A stretch of 6,777 bases of DNA from Candidatus Poribacteria bacterium. GTDB taxonomy: Bacteria; Poribacteria; WGA-4E; WGA-3G. This document shows, piece by piece, positions 1 to 6,429 of the stretch. The notes under the pieces are model-generated. The model was not told the origin of the DNA and did not search any database. It worked only from the letters and a program-made list of their open reading frames with translations. Where the stretch lies: the NCBI GenBank assembly GCA_028818995.1, contig JAPPMR010000756.1, positions 1 through 6,777 on the forward strand, given 5' to 3'. A program made the translations under genes and the position numbers. The number at the start of each line of letters is the position of its first letter. Position 1 is the stretch's first letter.

Positions 1-935
1 ATTGTGGTATGTAGGGATTGATACCCGTTCTTTTTTGGTTGTCCTATCCAATCTCGGACGCGATCTGGAAGATAATTCCATCTCAAATGTAACACACCGA
101 GCGCGCTGTAACAATTCCAGTCATCTTTAACGAGAATGCGGAGTCCAACCAAATCGCAAATATCTTTAAACGGAGTTCCCTTCTGATGCATTTTCTGATA
201 GATACTATAAATATGTTTTGTTCGTCCCCTCACGTTTGCTGAGATTCCATGTTTCTTTAGCTCCGCATGAATTGTGACTTCCATTTTTTTGCAATATGAT
301 TGTCGTTCATCCAGTTTTTCGTTGAGGAGGTCAGCAATTTCTCTATATGCTTCGGGAAGGAGATACTTAAATGAGAGATCTTCAAGGCGGCTCATCATCG
401 ACCAGATTCCGAGCCGATGTGCGATAGGTGCGTAAATTTCAAGTGTTTCTTTAGAAATCCGTTGCTGTTGTTCTTCGGATAAATAATCGAGGGTCTCCAT
501 ATTGTGGAGTCGGTCAGCCAATTTAATCAGGATAACACGCATATCTTCGGCAGTTGCTAATAATAGTTTTCTGTATGTATCCGCTTGTCGCTTGCGCTGA
601 CCACCGCTAAATTTATATCGCCCGATTTTTGTTACGCCTTCAACCAAGTGAGCGATATTTTTCCCAAACAGCTTTTCCAACTCTGAACGCTTGATACCTG
701 TGTCTTCTAACACATCGTGCATCAAACCAGCACAGATCGTATCCATATCCAATCGCAGTTGGGCAAGTATTTCAGCTGTTCTCACACAATGCATGAAATA
801 CGGTTCACCGGATTTCCGCAGCTGCTTTTTATGCGCGTTTTCGGCAAAACCATAACACGTTTTGAGAAAATCAAAATCAGTTTCTGCCTCTGGGTTATGT
901 TTCTGAATCTTTTGAATCAGGGATTCTAAACTCAT
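1..935 (-). CDS. rel: Bifunctional (p)ppGpp synthetase/hydrolase, Rel/SpoT family (N-terminal part, 3' end outside window)
   Basis: Makes and degrades the stringent-response alarmone (p)ppGpp in the cytoplasm. I read 311 codons in frame from the ATG at 935 to the left edge. Residues about 25-180 are an HD hydrolase domain: H49, the pair H73-D74, E77-D78 in HDVLEDT, and D141 in LADRLHNM match the metal-binding and catalytic residues of active Rel hydrolases. Residues about 230-311 begin the synthetase domain, with RGRTKHIYSIY (236-246), D261 in the CDLVGLRI stretch as the probable Mg ligand, and NGYQSLHTT (303-311) at the nucleotide-binding tyrosine. RVRD (292-295) sits where bifunctional enzymes carry RxKD and monofunctional RelA carries ExDD. 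The intact HD site and this basic motif together point to a bifunctional enzyme. The TGS and ACT regions would lie off the edge. The start overlaps recJ by 41 bp and has only a weak GGA upstream; no later in-frame ATG would keep the HD domain whole. Family assignment is near certain; bifunctionality is inferred. Confidence 0.97.
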   Translation of the reverse strand, partial: MSLESLIQKIQKHNPEAETDFDFLKTCYGFAENAHKKQLRKSGEPYFMHCVRTAEILAQLRLDMDTICAGLMHDVLEDTGIKRSELEKLFGKNIAHLVEGVTKIGRYKFSGGQRKRQADTYRKLLLATAEDMRVILIKLADRLHNMETLDYLSEEQQQRISKETLEIYAPIAHRLGIWSMMSRLEDLSFKYLLPEAYREIADLLNEKLDERQSYCKKMEVTIHAELKKHGISANVRGRTKHIYSIYQKMHQKGTPFKDICDLVGLRILVKDDWNCYSALGVLHLRWNYLPDRVRDWIGQPKKNGYQSLHTT

Positions 936-3474
936 CTTTTATCCGTTCCCAAATTTGCTGGATGTTTTCATCAAGTTGAAATTTCTGAAAGTCTTGACTT
1001 GCCTGCTTCAACCATTGACATTTCAGGAATGTTTTCGACCTTTCCAAATTGCTTTCACGGGCTGGTAAAAGTTTGATATAGTGTCGACCAGACTCGGTAT
1101 TTCTTTCTAATAACGCTAATTCCTCAAAGATAGTTATTCCTGTTTCAATAGCACGTTTTGAATTGCTGCCAAGTGTCTCTATTAAGATTTCCAAGTCAGT
1201 AAAATCTGTTCTGGATGCCTCTTGCAATTTTCGGTAAAGTACAGTGAGCAATTTTCTGTCAGGATACGTTTGCTCTAACCATTCTTGCAGTAACCGTACA
1301 TCTGATTCTTTATTATATAGCAGATGCAGGGAAGTTGTCTTTTCACCGTTTGCCACAGGTTTACACCGCATGAAAAAGTTTTCCAGTTGTGCTGTAAGAT
1401 GACAAAAGGCAACTTCCTCTATAATTGGCATAGTTTCCAATGCAGCTGCTGAAAACACAACGGATGAAACAATCCCGACCAACGAACCACTCTTTAATTT
1501 TTCCAGCAGTTCTATCTCTTCCGATTTCGTAGTTGTCTCATCGTGCCTACCAATTATTGATGCTTTTTCAGGAACGACACCTGTTAATAATTGGTTTATT
1601 TTCTCAGTGCTTTGCACATATATTATACACGGTTTATCTTTGCTTAGCAACGCCAAAAGACAATCTTTTTTATCTTGGTTACGACGGTCTACAATTCTGC
1701 AAGAAGAGGGAGTATCAGTAGGGGGAAATATCGGTAGATTTAGCGCGCGGTCTTTCGTTTCTACATGAAACTCTTCAAGAATGAGCTGGACAGAACGAGT
1801 ATTATTGTATTCATTGATTTCCGGTGAGAATGCAATGTCTAACGAGATGTTAGGTCTACTGAGTGTCGTTACGTGTTGAGCTTTTCGCCAGCCAATCGCT
1901 CTTTTGAAAGTTGACTCGTCACTGACCTGCATTGAAATGTGTTGCTTTTCTTTTCCCATCAGCGAGGGTTGTCCTTTAACTGTCAAGTCCTTACTTACAA
2001 AACGAGGTGCCGGATTTTCCCCTCCAAACGGTTCCAATATGTCGAACTGCTCTAAAGTTTCTAACGTTAGGGACGGGAGGTTTGTTTCAAAATCCAAAGC
2101 CAGTTTAGGGATCAAGTCATTTTCATCAAGATGTTCACATGCAAATTCGTTAAAGGCTTTTTTAAACATAGGGATATTCGCTGTCTTGAGAGTGAGCCCT
2201 GCCGCGGCTTTGTGTCCTCCGTGTCTTATAAGTAGATTTGAACAACTGTTCAAACTATCAGCGAGATTCATCCCATCAATACAACGTCCCGAACCAGTTG
2301 CTTCATTTCCATCAATTGCAAGAACAAAAATAGGGCGGTAATACTGTTCAAGCAACCTTGATGCTACGATTCCAACAACGCCTTGTGCCTGTTTGCCCCA
2401 GGCATCGCTTGCGACTACCAGTCCTTTCGTCTGTTCAAAATTCTTATCTCTGTTCAGAAGTGCGACTGCACTTTCCTGAATATCATTCTCAATGTTTTTA
2501 CGATCTTGATTGCAGGTATCTAATTCTGATGCACGTTGCTCAGCGATTTCACTTGACTCGGTAGTGAGCAGTTCGACTACTTTTTTTGCTGTATCCAGTC
2601 GTCCAGCTGCGTTTAGGCGCGGTCCCAGACCGAACGAGAGGGAGCGCCCCACAAGTGACTTATCTGTTAAACCAGCTACATCACACAATTTCTGAATGCC
2701 AATACGACTGCGCTTGTTGATTTCTGCCAATCCGAGTCGGCTTAACGTCCTATTTTCGCCTGTAAGTGGGGCAATGTCTACAACTGTCCCTAACACAACA
2801 AGATCAAGCAGTGAAGTGAGAAATTCTTCATCGTCTATCAAACCTTGTGTGACTTTGAATGCTAATCCGACACCTGCTAAATCTGTGTATGGGTATTCAT
2901 TACCGGGCACCTTCGGTGAAATGATAGCGTAAGCTGGTGGTGGATCATTTTCTGGGGGTTGATGGTGATCGGTAATAATTACATCCATGCCAAGTTTATT
3001 TGCAAGTTCAACCTCATCAATTGAAGTAATACCGCAGTCAACGGTAATCATCAATGAGCATCCATCCTTATGAATCTCTTTAACCGCACCTTCATTAAGA
3101 CCATACCCTTCATCAAATCGATCAGGGATATAATATTTGACGGGAAAATCAATATGGCGAAACGCATTTACTAATAGTGCTGTTGCTGTTGTTCCATCCG
3201 CATCATAATCACCATAAATACATATCTGCTCACCCTTCTTTATTGCTTGCCGAATTCGTTCAACTGCTTTTTCCATATCTGCCATATCAAACGGGGAGTG
3301 TAAGTCAGTATACGTCGGATGAAGATAGGTTTTTCCCTCCTCAACCGTCTTGATTCCGCGATTGACAAGAAGTCGCGCTACTAACGGTGTGATGCCGAGT
3401 TCCGCCGCAAGTGTGAGGCTCGTATCAATATCTGGATTCTGGTATTGCCATATTTTGGTGGGTTGCTGTCTCAT
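895..3474 (-). CDS. recJ: Single-stranded-DNA-specific exonuclease RecJ, long form
   Basis: 5'-to-3' exonuclease on single-stranded DNA, acting in recombination, mismatch repair and processing of stalled forks. The 859-residue product has the DHH phosphoesterase core: GDYDADGTT (88-96) with D89, D91 and D93, VDCGIT with D146, and DHH at 169-171. DLAGVG lies at 198-203 and the region around RLNAAGRLD is at 286-294. The DHHA1 domain follows, with SGR (395-397) and GGHKAAAG (419-426), and then an OB-like segment at about 460-570. All the catalytic positions I can recognise are present. About 285 residues follow the OB region, making the protein much longer than Escherichia coli RecJ (577) and closer to the long Bacillus form with a RecJ_C domain. 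The ATG at 3474 lacks a strong Shine-Dalgarno site but gives a normal N-terminus for the family. Transcription probably starts near 3535 from the promoter at 3542-3571. The 3' end overlaps rel, so co-transcription and translational coupling are likely. Confidence 0.97.
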   Translation of the reverse strand: MRQQPTKIWQYQNPDIDTSLTLAAELGITPLVARLLVNRGIKTVEEGKTYLHPTYTDLHSPFDMADMEKAVERIRQAIKKGEQICIYGDYDADGTTATALLVNAFRHIDFPVKYYIPDRFDEGYGLNEGAVKEIHKDGCSLMITVDCGITSIDEVELANKLGMDVIITDHHQPPENDPPPAYAIISPKVPGNEYPYTDLAGVGLAFKVTQGLIDDEEFLTSLLDLVVLGTVVDIAPLTGENRTLSRLGLAEINKRSRIGIQKLCDVAGLTDKSLVGRSLSFGLGPRLNAAGRLDTAKKVVELLTTESSEIAEQRASELDTCNQDRKNIENDIQESAVALLNRDKNFEQTKGLVVASDAWGKQAQGVVGIVASRLLEQYYRPIFVLAIDGNEATGSGRCIDGMNLADSLNSCSNLLIRHGGHKAAAGLTLKTANIPMFKKAFNEFACEHLDENDLIPKLALDFETNLPSLTLETLEQFDILEPFGGENPAPRFVSKDLTVKGQPSLMGKEKQHISMQVSDESTFKRAIGWRKAQHVTTLSRPNISLDIAFSPEINEYNNTRSVQLILEEFHVETKDRALNLPIFPPTDTPSSCRIVDRRNQDKKDCLLALLSKDKPCIIYVQSTEKINQLLTGVVPEKASIIGRHDETTTKSEEIELLEKLKSGSLVGIVSSVVFSAAALETMPIIEEVAFCHLTAQLENFFMRCKPVANGEKTTSLHLLYNKESDVRLLQEWLEQTYPDRKLLTVLYRKLQEASRTDFTDLEILIETLGSNSKRAIETGITIFEELALLERNTESGRHYIKLLPARESNLERSKTFLKCQWLKQASQDFQKFQLDENIQQIWERIKDEFRIPDSKDSET

Positions 3475-3505
3475 AAATTGGATTCTCTTTTGTTCAATTT
3501 GAAGC

Positions 3506-3527
3506 GACAGGGACGATAATTCCTGTC
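3506..3527 (-). promoter_or_regulatory. Small hairpin in the recJ 5' leader
   Basis: GACAGGGA at 3506-3513 and TTCCTGTC at 3520-3527 are near-perfect inverted repeats around a 6-nt loop. In the recJ transcript the outer six pairs are Watson-Crick, followed by an A-C mismatch and one more A-U pair. It lies between the predicted transcription start (about 3535) and the recJ ATG at 3474. No U-tract follows on either strand, so a terminator is unlikely. A role in message stability or translation, or as a protein site, is possible but unproven. Confidence 0.4.
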
Positions 3528-3541
3528 AGTTCGTCATAAGT

Positions 3542-3571
3542 AATATATCATAAATTATTTCGTGATGTCAA
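3542..3571 (-). promoter_or_regulatory. Predicted sigma70-type promoter of recJ-rel
   Basis: On the minus strand, TTGACA (3566-3571, perfect consensus -35) is followed after 18 bp by TATATT (3542-3547, -10). The implied start near 3535 gives a leader of about 60 nt before the recJ ATG. The spacing is one more than the 17-bp optimum but both boxes are strong. No second promoter is evident before rel, so this is probably the promoter for both genes. Confidence 0.7.
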
Positions 3572-3572
3572 G

Positions 3573-3585
3573 GAATCGTGTAATC
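3573..3585. repeat. Inverted partial copy of the neighbouring 9-bp-period repeat
   Basis: GAATCGTGTAATC here is the reverse complement of GATTACACGGATTC at 3637-3650, except for one extra G in the latter. The two arms are about 51 bp apart and could pair into a 13-bp stem with a single bulge. The left arm directly adjoins the -35 box of recJ. It may be a decayed copy of the element at 3627-3653 or a chance match. Confidence 0.4.
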
Positions 3586-3626
3586 CAAAGAATGTGTTAA
3601 TATTTTGGTATGTGTGTCTGAATCGC

Positions 3627-3653
3627 GGATTACGCAGATTACACGGATTCTAA
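3627..3653. repeat. Short 9-bp-period intergenic repeat
   Basis: Three imperfect 9-bp units follow each other directly: GGATTACGC (3627-3635), AGATTACAC (3636-3644) and GGATTCTAA (3645-3653), the last matching only in its first half. From memory this motif recurs in intergenic DNA of Poribacteria and other environmental genomes. Within this window only a partial inverted copy (3573-3585) is present, so dispersal across the genome is an inference. Confidence 0.5.
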
Positions 3654-3677
3654 TCCATTGTCCGATCAGTTTATTTC

Positions 3678-3712
3678 GTAGATCGGGTAGAGCGAAGCGA
3701 AACCCGACCTAC
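3678..3712. repeat. Inverted repeat of the GAGCGAAGCGAAACCC type
   Basis: Arms of 11 nt, GTAGATCGGGT (3678-3688) and ACCCGACCTAC (3702-3712), are complementary except at one position and flank a 13-nt loop containing the GCGAAGCGAA motif. From memory, elements with this core between GGGT and ACCC arms are abundant in intergenic DNA of Poribacteria, cyanobacteria and related metagenome genomes, usually in many copies. Only one copy is visible here, so the family assignment rests on recognition and not on a comparison within the window. It lacks the T-tract expected of an intrinsic terminator. Confidence 0.6.
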
Positions 3713-3787
3713 AGAGAGTTCATATAGAAAGATGAAAAAATATAGCAGAAAAACTACAACTAAATATCCGCAAACGAGATGTTTAAC

Positions 3788-3817
3788 TTGACTAATACTC
3801 ACCAGTTATGTTAGGAT
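3788..3817 (+). promoter_or_regulatory. Probable promoter of the acyl-CoA synthetase gene
   Basis: TTGACT (3788-3793) is a strong -35 match. After 18 bp, TAGGAT (3812-3817) is a moderate -10 match (four of six). A start near 3824 would leave a short leader of about 23 nt that contains the ribosome binding site. Confidence 0.5.
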
Positions 3818-3832
3818 AAACGCAAAAACAGC

Positions 3833-3837
3833 AGGAG
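3833..3837 (+). promoter_or_regulatory. Ribosome binding site fixing the synthetase start
   Basis: AGGAG ends 9 nt before the ATG at 3847. A competing ATG at 3840 is out of frame, too close to the site, and opens no useful reading frame, so 3847 is preferred. Confidence 0.75.
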
Positions 3838-3846
3838 AAATGATAT

Positions 3847-5622
3847 ATGACACTGATATCTATGTTTGAGCAATCAGTTCAAAGCTACGGCAACAAACCC
3901 GCATTAGCACATAAACCGAAAGGTGGCACCTATCAAGACATCTCTTACGCCGAACTTGGCGAATCGGTGGATGCTTTCAGTAACGGTTTAAGTGCCTTAG
4001 GCGTGCAAAAAGGGGATAGAGTAGCAATCTTATCCGAGAATCGTCCGGAATGGGCAATATCAGACTTCGGCATTCTCAAAGCTGGTGCGGTTAATGTGCC
4101 GATGTTTTCAACGCTCACAGCAGCGCAGGTTGCCTATATTCTCAATGATTCTGGGGCAAAAATAATCTGTGTTTCTACCAAAGACCAATTGGATAAAGTG
4201 ATTGCAATTCGCGATGAGGTTTCATCACTTGAACAGATAATTATTTTTGATTCAATTGAAGGTAAACCTCCAGAAGGCGTTTTAGAATTTGAAAGGATAT
4301 GTCATCGTGGCAAAGAGACAAATGCAGTTGAAGAAATTAGTGTGAATGAAGACGACATCGCTACAATTATCTATACCTCTGGCACAACCGGTAATCCGAA
4401 AGGTGTTATGCTAACGCATGCAAATTTCTTATCAAACTTTAAGGCATGTAAATCGCTTATTGATGTCGGTGAAACGGACGTTTTGTTATCTTTCCTCCCG
4501 TTATCCCATGTTTTCGAACGGCTTGGTGGACACTATGTGCCGTTGTTCTCTGGTGCAAAGATAGCGTATGCTGAAAGTACTTTTACAGTTGCACAGAATA
4601 TGCAGGAGGTCTCGCCGACAGTGATGCTTAGCGTGCCGCGCTTGTATGAAACAATGCATGATAGAGTTCTACGTGCTGTGCAAGCGGGTTCGTCACTTAA
4701 ACAAAAGATCTTTCACTGGGGTGTCTCCGTTGGTTCAGCGGTAAGTTCTAAAATTCAACAAGGAGAAAAACCGTCTGCGCTCTTGCAGATGAAACAGAAT
4801 ATCGCGGACAAACTGGTTTTCGCAAAATTGAAAGCTGCAACAGGAGGACAACTGCGATTTTTCGTGTCTGGTGGGGCTGCGTTACCACAGTCAATTGCAG
4901 AGTTTTTTCACGCAGCAGGAATTCTGATTTTGGAAGGATACGGTTTAACAGAAACCTCGCCTGTCATTAGTCTGAATCATCCGGCTAAATGGAAATTTGG
5001 AACTGTCGGTGCGCCTGTTCCAGGCATTGAAGTACGTATTGCTGAAGATGGTGAGATTGTAACCCGTGGCCCGCATGTTATGAAAGGTTACTTCAACAAT
5101 GAAGACGCAACCGCAGAGGTTATTGATGGAGAAGATTGGTTTCACACTGGCGACATTGGCATCATTGACGATGATGGATTTATCAAGATTACTGATCGGA
5201 AGAAGAACATCATTGTGTTATCTAACGGCAAAAATGTGGCACCACAACCGATAGAGAGTCAACTGGTGCAAAGTCCCTTTATTGATCAGATTATGTTGGT
5301 GGGCAATGAACGTAAAAATGTTGCTGCGCTGATTGTCCCGAATTTTGATGCGCTTAAATCGTGGGCATCGGAGAACGGTGTTGATCCGTCTGACATTCCT
5401 GAGATGTTGAAAACTCGTGAGGTGCAACAACTTATTCAGAGTGAGATTAGGGGACGTTTAACTGATTTTGCTGACTTTGAACAAGTTAGACGGTTTGCGC
5501 TACTTGAAAAGGAATTCTCTCAAGAAGAGGATGAGATGACACCAACGCTGAAATTGAAGCGGAATGTTATTATTGAAAAGTATGGTGATGTGATAGAGCG
5601 GATGTATCCGGAAGAAGCATAG
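3847..5622 (+). CDS. Long-chain fatty acid-CoA ligase (AMP-dependent acyl-CoA synthetase)
   Basis: Activates a fatty acid with ATP to an acyl-adenylate and transfers the acyl group to CoA, feeding beta-oxidation or phospholipid synthesis at the cytoplasmic face of the membrane. The 591-residue protein belongs to the ANL superfamily. The P-loop is YTSGTTGNPKG (176-186). GYGLTET (364-370) is the adenine and acyl-pocket motif. HTGD (433-436) supplies the ribose-binding aspartate. DRKKNIIVLSNGKN (450-463) is the hinge with R451, and TPTLKLKR near residues 565-572 carries the probable catalytic lysine K569. LPLSHVFER (residues about 218-226) and the overall length match the FAA1/FadD15-like long-chain group better than acetyl-CoA synthetases. 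No signal peptide or clear membrane span is visible. It has its own promoter divergent from recJ. The substrate chain length cannot be read from sequence alone. Confidence 0.95.
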   Translation: MTLISMFEQSVQSYGNKPALAHKPKGGTYQDISYAELGESVDAFSNGLSALGVQKGDRVAILSENRPEWAISDFGILKAGAVNVPMFSTLTAAQVAYILNDSGAKIICVSTKDQLDKVIAIRDEVSSLEQIIIFDSIEGKPPEGVLEFERICHRGKETNAVEEISVNEDDIATIIYTSGTTGNPKGVMLTHANFLSNFKACKSLIDVGETDVLLSFLPLSHVFERLGGHYVPLFSGAKIAYAESTFTVAQNMQEVSPTVMLSVPRLYETMHDRVLRAVQAGSSLKQKIFHWGVSVGSAVSSKIQQGEKPSALLQMKQNIADKLVFAKLKAATGGQLRFFVSGGAALPQSIAEFFHAAGILILEGYGLTETSPVISLNHPAKWKFGTVGAPVPGIEVRIAEDGEIVTRGPHVMKGYFNNEDATAEVIDGEDWFHTGDIGIIDDDGFIKITDRKKNIIVLSNGKNVAPQPIESQLVQSPFIDQIMLVGNERKNVAALIVPNFDALKSWASENGVDPSDIPEMLKTREVQQLIQSEIRGRLTDFADFEQVRRFALLEKEFSQEEDEMTPTLKLKRNVIIEKYGDVIERMYPEEA

Positions 5623-5647
5623 GCATCAGACTTACGAGATTTTGCTT

Positions 5648-6016
5648 TTATATGTGTTGCGACAGTTGTTTCCGCGCATCAACAGCACTCTCAATATGGA
5701 CATCTACATTTTCTAAAGATACTATTGAAAGACAGCATCCCAAAGCATTGAGTATAACTCTAAGTATGTCAATCCGTGGTGCTTCGGTGCTCGTTAACAC
5801 TTCTGAGAGAACTTCCGGATCAATGTCGGTTTTCTTGGCAAGTTCGGATATTCCGCCCTTTGCTTCAACGATACTCTGTAAGGATGTCTGAATTACGGCT
5901 GGATTTCCATGCGTTTGATATTCTTCCATTACAGCAGAGAGAAAACCACTCATATCTTCCTGTTCGGCAAGATGTTCAATCAGGAACGCTTTCCATGTTC
6001 CATATATTTTACTCAT
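5648..6016 (-). CDS. Antitoxin of a type II toxin-antitoxin pair, HigA-like
   Basis: Small cytoplasmic protein of 122 residues that should bind and neutralise the toxin encoded just upstream and repress their shared promoter. Residues about 56-75 (ISELAKKTDIDPEVLSEVL) fit a helix-turn-helix of the addiction-module antidote family (TIGR02684-like), followed by the typical LRVILNALGCCLSI ending (85-98). The part before it (about 8-50) resembles the N-terminal helices of that family. The fit is loose: the usual LYRAL and GNP signatures of the recognition region read LSEVL and EAP here. The C-terminal 24 residues extend past the core. Its ATG overlaps the last 8 nt of the toxin gene and is served by a strong AGGAGAGG site. 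Function is inferred mainly from position and pattern. Confidence 0.8.
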   Translation of the reverse strand: MSKIYGTWKAFLIEHLAEQEDMSGFLSAVMEEYQTHGNPAVIQTSLQSIVEAKGGISELAKKTDIDPEVLSEVLTSTEAPRIDILRVILNALGCCLSIVSLENVDVHIESAVDARKQLSQHI

Positions 6017-6350
6017 TTAGCCTCTCCTTGTATTCTGTCCAATAACTTTTTGCACGTTCAATGTCCCGATTCTGTGAAGACTTGTCACCACCACAAAGTA
6101 GGAGAACAATTGTATCGTCCACCTCACCATAATAGATACGATAACCTGCACCGAAAGCAAACCGTAGCTCCCAAACCCCGTCACCTACATATTTACGATC
6201 GCCAAGGTTGCCATCTTCAACGGATATGAGGCGTGCTCGAATCCGATCTTTTGTCCTTGTATCCCGAATTGAACGGAACCATTCCATGAAAGGTTCGGTG
6301 CCGTTTGGATTTTGATATAAATTTATTATCCGCGGATGAACATCACGCAT
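6009..6350 (-). CDS. Type II toxin, RelE/HigB-like addiction module killer protein
   Basis: Probable ribosome-dependent mRNA endoribonuclease, or a related growth inhibitor of the RelE/ParE fold, held in check by the downstream antitoxin. The 113-residue product matches the TIGR02683-type killer proteins. NPNGTEPFMEWFRSI (14-28) is the family's N-terminal signature, and GNLGDRKYVGDGVWELR (47-63) follows. FGAGYRIYYG (66-75) and IVLLLCGGDKSSQNRDI (81-97) are the conserved strands carrying the basic and aromatic residues, and A100 continues the final helix. No key position looks missing. An in-frame stop lies a few codons upstream and no other start fits, so the ATG at 6350 is taken although it has no clear Shine-Dalgarno site. 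Toxin-first order is usual for higBA-type operons. Which biochemical target it attacks cannot be decided here. Confidence 0.9.
   Translation of the reverse strand: MRDVHPRIINLYQNPNGTEPFMEWFRSIRDTRTKDRIRARLISVEDGNLGDRKYVGDGVWELRFAFGAGYRIYYGEVDDTIVLLLCGGDKSSQNRDIERAKSYWTEYKERLNE
6021..6028 (-). promoter_or_regulatory. Strong ribosome binding site of the antitoxin
   Basis: AGGAGAGG on the minus strand lies 4 nt before the antitoxin ATG at 6016 (7 nt from its AGGAG core), inside the toxin coding sequence. The toxin start has no comparable site, which would favour antitoxin synthesis. Confidence 0.75.
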
Positions 6351-6370
6351 TGACGATTTTTCACATATTT

Positions 6371-6384
6371 ATAAGCGACAAGCG
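6371..6384 (-). repeat. Two 7-bp direct repeats in the toxin leader
   Basis: On the plus strand ATAAGCG (6371-6377) and ACAAGCG (6378-6384) are adjacent and differ at one base. They lie in the predicted leader between the transcription start and the toxin ATG. They could be a second regulator site or simply chance. Confidence 0.25.
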
Positions 6385-6414
6385 GCTATACAGATTTATG
6401 GCAAACAAGACCTA

Positions 6415-6427
6415 TTCAAACTTTGAA
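6415..6427 (-). promoter_or_regulatory. Candidate operator palindrome of the toxin-antitoxin operon
   Basis: TTCAAA-C-TTTGAA is a perfect inverted repeat with 6-nt arms and a 1-nt centre. It starts 2 bp downstream of the -10 box and covers the predicted transcription start (about 6423). A regulator bound here would block RNA polymerase, which fits autorepression by the antitoxin or the toxin-antitoxin complex, the usual control of type II modules. Binding itself is inferred. Confidence 0.55.
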
Positions 6428-6429
6428 AT

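Larger units (their letters stand above)
3475..3846. other. Divergent intergenic region between recJ and the acyl-CoA synthetase
   Basis: This 372-bp stretch has no convincing gene. It contains the recJ promoter (3542-3571, minus strand), a hairpin within the recJ leader (3506-3527), a 9-bp-period repeat (3627-3653) with an inverted partial copy (3573-3585), a separate inverted repeat (3678-3712), and a probable promoter and ribosome binding site for the synthetase (3788-3837, plus strand). The stretch from 3713 to 3787 is A-rich and shows nothing I can name. Confidence 0.8.

Noticed and set aside
717..2932. Several plus-strand open frames of 60-145 codons (for example 1904-2341 and 2696-2932)
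   Set aside because: They lie antisense to the strongly supported rel and recJ genes, have no recognisable domains and no consistent ribosome binding sites; they are shadow frames.
3627..3653. CRISPR-like array from the 9-bp repeats
   Set aside because: Units are far too short, adjacent without spacers, and no cas genes are present.
3732..3791. A 19-codon frame (MKKYSRKT...) upstream of the synthetase, resembling a leader peptide
   Set aside because: It lies upstream of the predicted promoter, its stop overlaps the -35 box, and no attenuator-like structure follows; a chance frame is more likely.
4945..5430. Minus-strand open frames inside the acyl-CoA synthetase
   Set aside because: Antisense to a gene with all its motifs intact, and without recognisable content.
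5614..5648. Possible bidirectional terminator between the synthetase and the antitoxin (GAAGCA ... TGCTTTT)
   Set aside because: The stem is only 5-6 bp with a loop of about 23 nt and is AT-rich; too weak to call.
5652..6229. Plus-strand open frames over the toxin-antitoxin pair
   Set aside because: The minus-strand genes have clear family motifs, an 8-nt overlap and a strong ribosome binding site; the plus frames have none.
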